Assembly (NCBI GenBank): GCA_964568655.1
Contig: CAZMRG010000072.1
Coordinates: 1-15,448 of the forward strand
DNA: 15,448 nucleotides
From: CAWFKW01 sp964568655
Lineage (GTDB): Bacteria > Bacteroidota > Ignavibacteria > Tepidaquicellales > OLB5
Direction: 5' to 3'
A model generated the notes under the pieces. It was not told the origin of the DNA. It saw only the letters and a program-made list of their open reading frames with translations, and made no database searches. Below, one piece after another: positions 12,315-15,448 of the stretch. Both the position numbers and the translations under genes were made by a program. Numbering within the stretch: the first letter of the stretch is position 1; each line of letters opens with the position of its first letter.

Positions 12315-14270
12315 ATGAAGAGAATACTACAGCTTATTCTTGCCATTACTTTAGTAACATCAATTGCCAATTCGCAGCATAAGCCTTTCAGAGAAAAAAG
12401 CAGGTTCCTGAAACATAATAATGTGCTTAGCGTTGCTTCAACCAGGCACGATTTTTTCTTAACGCTCTCTGACGGCGTGACTCTGGATTGCACAAAATTT
12501 ATTCCTGACGAAAATCCTCCGGGTGGAGGAAGAGCGGCGATCATTTTCTGTCATGGTTATGGCGGTTCAAAAGATGACGACCTGGACGCCGCGGAAGAAT
12601 CATCCGGCTATGGATATTACACTCTCTGCTATAGCATGAGAGGGCAGGGGAATTCCGGCGGACTATCTAACCTGATCAGCACAACCGAAATGAACGACTT
12701 CCTGCAGGTACTGCAATATGTTCGCAATGACGCTAATATTAATGTGAACAAGATAGAGGCATTCGGCAGCTCGCAGGGCGGAATAATTCCGTTCATGGCG
12801 GCATGTAACGGCGCGCAGCTGAGAACAATTCTTATAGACCTTGCATCACCGGAATTCGCGACGAGCTGGATAGAAAACGGCTGCGTTAAGATGTCTCTGA
12901 TCTGGTCGCTAAGTTATACCGATGGTTCAGTGAGATACAATACGCTTACGCAAAACATGAGAAGGTGGATACTTGCAAGCCAGGATGATAAATGGGACAG
13001 TCTTGCTTACTTCATGCCCCAGAACAGGGACTTTATGAACAAAGTAAAAACCTGCCTTGTGCCTGTGCTTTCAACCAATGCATGGCAGGATAAATTCTTT
13101 AATTGTTTCGGCATGCTTAAAGCAAGGGACTCTATCCATGTTCCATTCAGAATGTATTACGGCGCCGGTGGACATGGCGCTGATGACTCACAGGAAGAAG
13201 AGGATTACATTTCAAATTATGAAAGCGACTGGGAGGATTACTGGCTCAATGGCGAAAATAACCATGAGCTTGATTCAAACAAATATATTTACTCGGCTAC
13301 CGGATATCCTATGAGCGGTGACGCATGGTCATTTTACAGAAGCGAATCTCCCACATGGCCGCCTGCAAATACTAATACGGTTAATTTCTATCTTACTCCC
13401 GGGCAGAAACTTAAAATGACGCCGAATCCCGGAGCCAATGATACTGCAAGCCTGTTCAGCGGGCTCGACGATGCAAGCTTAACTATGACGGAAGCGATAA
13501 ACGATGAATTCACCGGGTCGGACTTTGATGCTAAGTTCGAAAGAAATTATTTCTATTACGAGACTGACCCCATGAACAGAGATTATGAGATGGTGGGCAC
13601 TCCATTTGTGAATTTATTCTATTCGACCGGCGTAAACGTTTGCCAGTTTAATTTTCAGATATGGGATGCGGACCAGAATAATAATATTGATTTTGTTTCG
13701 AGGATCAACTTTACAGACAGGCATTATGCACCGAACACTGTAAAGCAATCAACATTTTACGGGATGTCGCATTCGCACATCTTTAAACAGGGGCATAAGA
13801 TAAGAATATATGTTACTAATCTTGATAAGGGCCCGGCAAATGAATTTCTCGGAACCAATCCTCATGTGCTGCCTGTATTGAAAAAAAGTTATAATAGGAT
13901 TTATATGAACAGCTCACATCCTTCGTATGTGCAGTTATCATTCATAGGGCCGGTTACTATCGGCGTTCAAAATATCAGTCAATCGGTTCCGTCGCATTAT
14001 GCGCTGATGCAGAATTATCCTAACCCGTTTAACCCAACAACAAAGATAAAATTCGACGTGGCCTCAAATTTGAAAAGTGAGAACTCAAATGTGAGGCTGG
14101 TCATTTACGATATTACCGGACGAGAAATCGAACAGCTTGTTAATGAGAACTTAAAGCCCGGATCTTATGAAGCTGAGTGGAACGCATCGCGGTTTGCATC
14201 AGGCATTTATTTCTATACGCTATCGTCAGGTAGTTTTATTCAAACCAGAAAAATGGTTCTTATAAAGTAA
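12315..14270 (+). CDS. Secreted S15/CocE-type alpha/beta hydrolase with T9SS sorting domain
   Basis: A 651-aa exported enzyme. Residues 1-20 are a signal peptide (LQLILAITLVTSIANS), with Q21 next. The alpha/beta-hydrolase core shows IIFCHGYGGS (oxyanion region), nucleophile S153 in GSSQGG, D259 in NAWQD and H287 in GAGGHG, a complete catalytic triad of the peptidase S15/CocE-NonD class. Residues about 390-550 are a beta-rich domain (GTPFVNLFYSTG, FQIWDADQNN, HKIRIYVTNLDKG) matching the C-terminal jelly-roll of that class. Residues about 558-651 are a T9SS type A sorting domain (MQNYPNPFNPTTKIKF ... RKMVLIK), diverged from those at 1734 and 3157. It may be a secreted X-Pro dipeptidyl-peptidase or an acyl-ester hydrolase; the sequence does not separate these. 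It converges on the next gene with 26 bp between stops. Confidence 0.9.
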   Translation: MKRILQLILAITLVTSIANSQHKPFREKSRFLKHNNVLSVASTRHDFFLTLSDGVTLDCTKFIPDENPPGGGRAAIIFCHGYGGSKDDDLDAAEESSGYGYYTLCYSMRGQGNSGGLSNLISTTEMNDFLQVLQYVRNDANINVNKIEAFGSSQGGIIPFMAACNGAQLRTILIDLASPEFATSWIENGCVKMSLIWSLSYTDGSVRYNTLTQNMRRWILASQDDKWDSLAYFMPQNRDFMNKVKTCLVPVLSTNAWQDKFFNCFGMLKARDSIHVPFRMYYGAGGHGADDSQEEEDYISNYESDWEDYWLNGENNHELDSNKYIYSATGYPMSGDAWSFYRSESPTWPPANTNTVNFYLTPGQKLKMTPNPGANDTASLFSGLDDASLTMTEAINDEFTGSDFDAKFERNYFYYETDPMNRDYEMVGTPFVNLFYSTGVNVCQFNFQIWDADQNNNIDFVSRINFTDRHYAPNTVKQSTFYGMSHSHIFKQGHKIRIYVTNLDKGPANEFLGTNPHVLPVLKKSYNRIYMNSSHPSYVQLSFIGPVTIGVQNISQSVPSHYALMQNYPNPFNPTTKIKFDVASNLKSENSNVRLVIYDITGREIEQLVNENLKPGSYEAEWNASRFASGIYFYTLSSGSFIQTRKMVLIK

Positions 14271-14296
14271 GATTACTATTTAATATTTACTATTTG

Positions 14297-15115
14297 TTAT
14301 CTGATTTTCGCGTTTGAATTTTTTGCTAACTGAAGCGTGAGCCACTGTTTGATCGGGTCAGGCATTGACGGCCTATTATGGCCAAATGATCCTCTGTCCC
14401 CGTTTCCGGGTCCGGGTCCATGATTTCCGCGGCCCATATCGCCTCGTGGTTCATGGTCGCCCATTTTTTTGTTTTCCTGGATTGTGCCTGTTTCAATGCC
14501 TAAGCCAACAATTTGTCTTATACTGTTTACGCCAATTGCATAACGGGTATCGGCGCTTTCTTTCATAGCGATTTTCAATTCATAAATGAGCACGTCGTTT
14601 GTGCGGGTGAGCTTAACGGTTACGCCTGAAGCGTCAGCCATCTCCATTTTCATTCCGTCATCATCCGAATTCATAACTTCAAGGGTAGTTGAGTTAACTG
14701 CGTTATCTTCCAACTCCTGAAGCATATCCTGGTTATTGCCGTCGTTCTGATCCTGTCCTCTCCTTAAGTTCATCAGGCCCATATCCCTTGCGCCTATAGG
14801 ATATTTAATCCCGAAAGTTTTATTATCTCCGCCCTTAGCGTCAAACCAAACTGTGAGGCCCATCATTAAGATTTGCCGTTTGCTGCCGGGGTCGCTGGTT
14901 GTGAGAGCCAGATAAATGTAATCGCTATCATTCTGGACGCCGATCAACAGTCCGCCTTCTTTTATATAAGTTGTCTTGCCTTTCCACTGGTCGGAGCTTC
15001 CGTCTATTTGAACAGGTTCATCGGCCCATTTGCTGCTCATGTCCATTGAACCGCTGCACCCGGCTAAAAGAGACGCTGCACAAAAAATTCCCAAGAGAGC
15101 TTTAATTTTTTTCAT
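14297..15115 (-). CDS. Lipoprotein with possible CBM9/DOMON-like domain and His/Gly-rich tail
   Basis: A 272-aa protein with a textbook lipobox: signal peptide 1-19 (ALLGIFCAASLLAG) and lipidated C20 (LLAGC). Residues about 30-105 read like a carbohydrate-binding-9/DOMON-type sandwich start (VQIDGSSDQWKGKTTYI, GVQNDSDYIYLALTTSD, GLTVWFDAKGG). A middle region rich in Asp/Asn/Met (DQNDGNNQDML, MNSDDDGMKMEM) follows. The tail (about 218-250) is rich in Gly, His, Arg and Pro and low-complexity, possibly metal-binding or disordered, and it ends in a short helix. The ligand is unknown and the domain assignment is tentative. It is monocistronic as far as visible, with a candidate promoter at 15157-15164. 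Confidence 0.82.
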   Translation of the reverse strand: MKKIKALLGIFCAASLLAGCSGSMDMSSKWADEPVQIDGSSDQWKGKTTYIKEGGLLIGVQNDSDYIYLALTTSDPGSKRQILMMGLTVWFDAKGGDNKTFGIKYPIGARDMGLMNLRRGQDQNDGNNQDMLQELEDNAVNSTTLEVMNSDDDGMKMEMADASGVTVKLTRTNDVLIYELKIAMKESADTRYAIGVNSIRQIVGLGIETGTIQENKKMGDHEPRGDMGRGNHGPGPGNGDRGSFGHNRPSMPDPIKQWLTLQLAKNSNAKIR

Positions 15116-15156
15116 ATAGAACCCATAATTTAAATTTATTTGAAGAATTATGAAAA

Positions 15157-15164
15157 CAAATATA
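15157..15164 (-). promoter_or_regulatory. Candidate -7 box (TATATTTG) of the lipoprotein gene
   Basis: On the minus strand TATATTTG matches TAnnTTTG, 41 nt upstream of the ATG at 15115. No TTTG was found at the expected -33 distance. The same octamer and spacing precede the gene at 12315, which lends some support. Confidence 0.35.
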
Positions 15165-15248
15165 TCCGTTCGGAATACTAAGTTCTTCTCCCAAATGAAA
15201 AGAAATGTAACAGTTTGTTAAATAATGTGAACGATACACAGTCGTGGG

Positions 15249-15325
15249 ATGTCAGATGTGAGACGTCAAACGGCATACTTCAAACGTGTGACATCAAACG
15301 TGAGACGACAGACGTCAAACGTGAG
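15249..15325. repeat. Degenerate 7-bp-period tandem repeat (ACGTSAR)
   Basis: Seventy-seven bases divide into eleven heptamers: ATGTCAG, ATGTGAG, ACGTCAA, ACGGCAT, ACTTCAA, ACGTGTG, ACATCAA, ACGTGAG, ACGACAG, ACGTCAA, ACGTGAG. The consensus is ACGTSAR. Heptamers mostly alternate between ACGTCAA and ACGTGAG, giving a 14-bp higher-order unit with one half-unit slip at 15305-15311. It ends abruptly at ATAATTT. It resembles STRR-type heptanucleotide arrays known in cyanobacteria. Confidence 0.85.
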
Positions 15326-15367
15326 ATAATTTTGTTGAACAATAGCGCTTCGAATGCAGATATCCGT

Positions 15368-15403
15368 CACAAAAACACGAAGAAGGACACAAAGCCCACA
15401 AAG
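15368..15403. repeat. Degenerate CACAAAG/CACGAAG repeat
   Basis: CACAAAA (15368), CACGAAG (15376), CACAAAG (15388) and CACAAAG (15397) recur at intervals of 8-12 bases. Runs of CACGAAG/CACAAAG words of this type are common non-coding repeats in environmental bacterial genomes. It has no coding or CRISPR character, since there are no regular spacers. Confidence 0.6.
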
Positions 15404-15448
15404 AGGAAAACATTGGGATTTTATGCCTCACCCCTCCACGAGTCTACG

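Larger units (their letters stand above)
15116..15448. other. Gene-free window end with promoter and tandem repeats
   Basis: This 333-bp region runs to the end of the window. It contains the lipoprotein promoter candidate (15157-15164), the 7-bp-period repeat (15249-15325) and a CACAAAG-type repeat (15368-15403). No coding region is supported; any gene beyond the right edge is out of sight. Confidence 0.75.

Noticed and set aside
15249..15403. Possible CRISPR array at the window end
   Set aside because: The repeats are 7-12 bp, contiguous or irregular, with no 25-40 bp direct repeats or unique spacers.
1..15448. A classical defence, toxin-antitoxin or phage system
   Set aside because: The PIN domain is part of a full-length PhoH ATPase, not a VapC-type toxin with an antitoxin. 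No recombinase, nuclease-helicase pair or reverse transcriptase was found.

Overview
The window looks like a chromosomal stretch from a Bacteroidota/Ignavibacteria-type (FCB group) bacterium. Three proteins end in a type IX secretion (T9SS) sorting domain with the SQNYPNPFNP signature common in Ignavibacteria-like genomes. Exported proteins carry signal peptides followed by Gln. Most starts lack a Shine-Dalgarno site, and promoter-like TAnnTTTG boxes occur. No rRNA, tRNA, CRISPR array, transposase or phage gene was seen. The lineage is inferred from protein style, not from a marker gene.

Layout. Bases 1-294 hold heptamer repeats, palindromes and a candidate promoter. Bases 295-3157 hold two T9SS cargo genes in tandem, a seven-bladed Kelch-like propeller and a BNR/Ycf48-like propeller. 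Their passenger domains are unrelated but their C-terminal sorting domains are nearly identical at DNA level, and each gene is followed by a hairpin terminator. Bases 3409-4695 encode a GWxTD-domain exported protein. Bases 4703-5001 are a dense cluster of short palindromes, two of which have been split by the same 19-bp palindrome. A small lipoprotein (minus) and a TMTC-like membrane glycosyltransferase/TPR protein (plus) then diverge. The latter converges on a PIN-PhoH ATPase gene. Upstream of phoH on the minus strand are a tautomerase-superfamily gene and a very small membrane protein gene just ahead of it. A lipoprotein MsrB (plus) converges, across a bidirectional terminator, on a compact minus-strand cluster: trypsin-like protease with TPRs, 34-codon membrane peptide, YciI-like protein. 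The window ends with a secreted S15/CocE-type hydrolase carrying a T9SS tail, a convergent lipoprotein with a His/Gly-rich tail, and a gene-free end with a 7-bp-period repeat and a CACAAAG-type repeat.

How the genes fit together. Most products are envelope or secreted proteins: three T9SS cargos, three lipoproteins (one an MsrB, suggesting extracytoplasmic methionine repair), an exported protease-TPR protein and a putative membrane glycosyltransferase. There is no single pathway and no classical defence or mobile-element operon. The most unusual features are the nested palindromic repeats (4887-5001), a related palindromic 21-bp in-frame insertion inside a sorting domain (3093-3113), and two membrane peptides of under 40 codons tightly linked to downstream enzyme genes.
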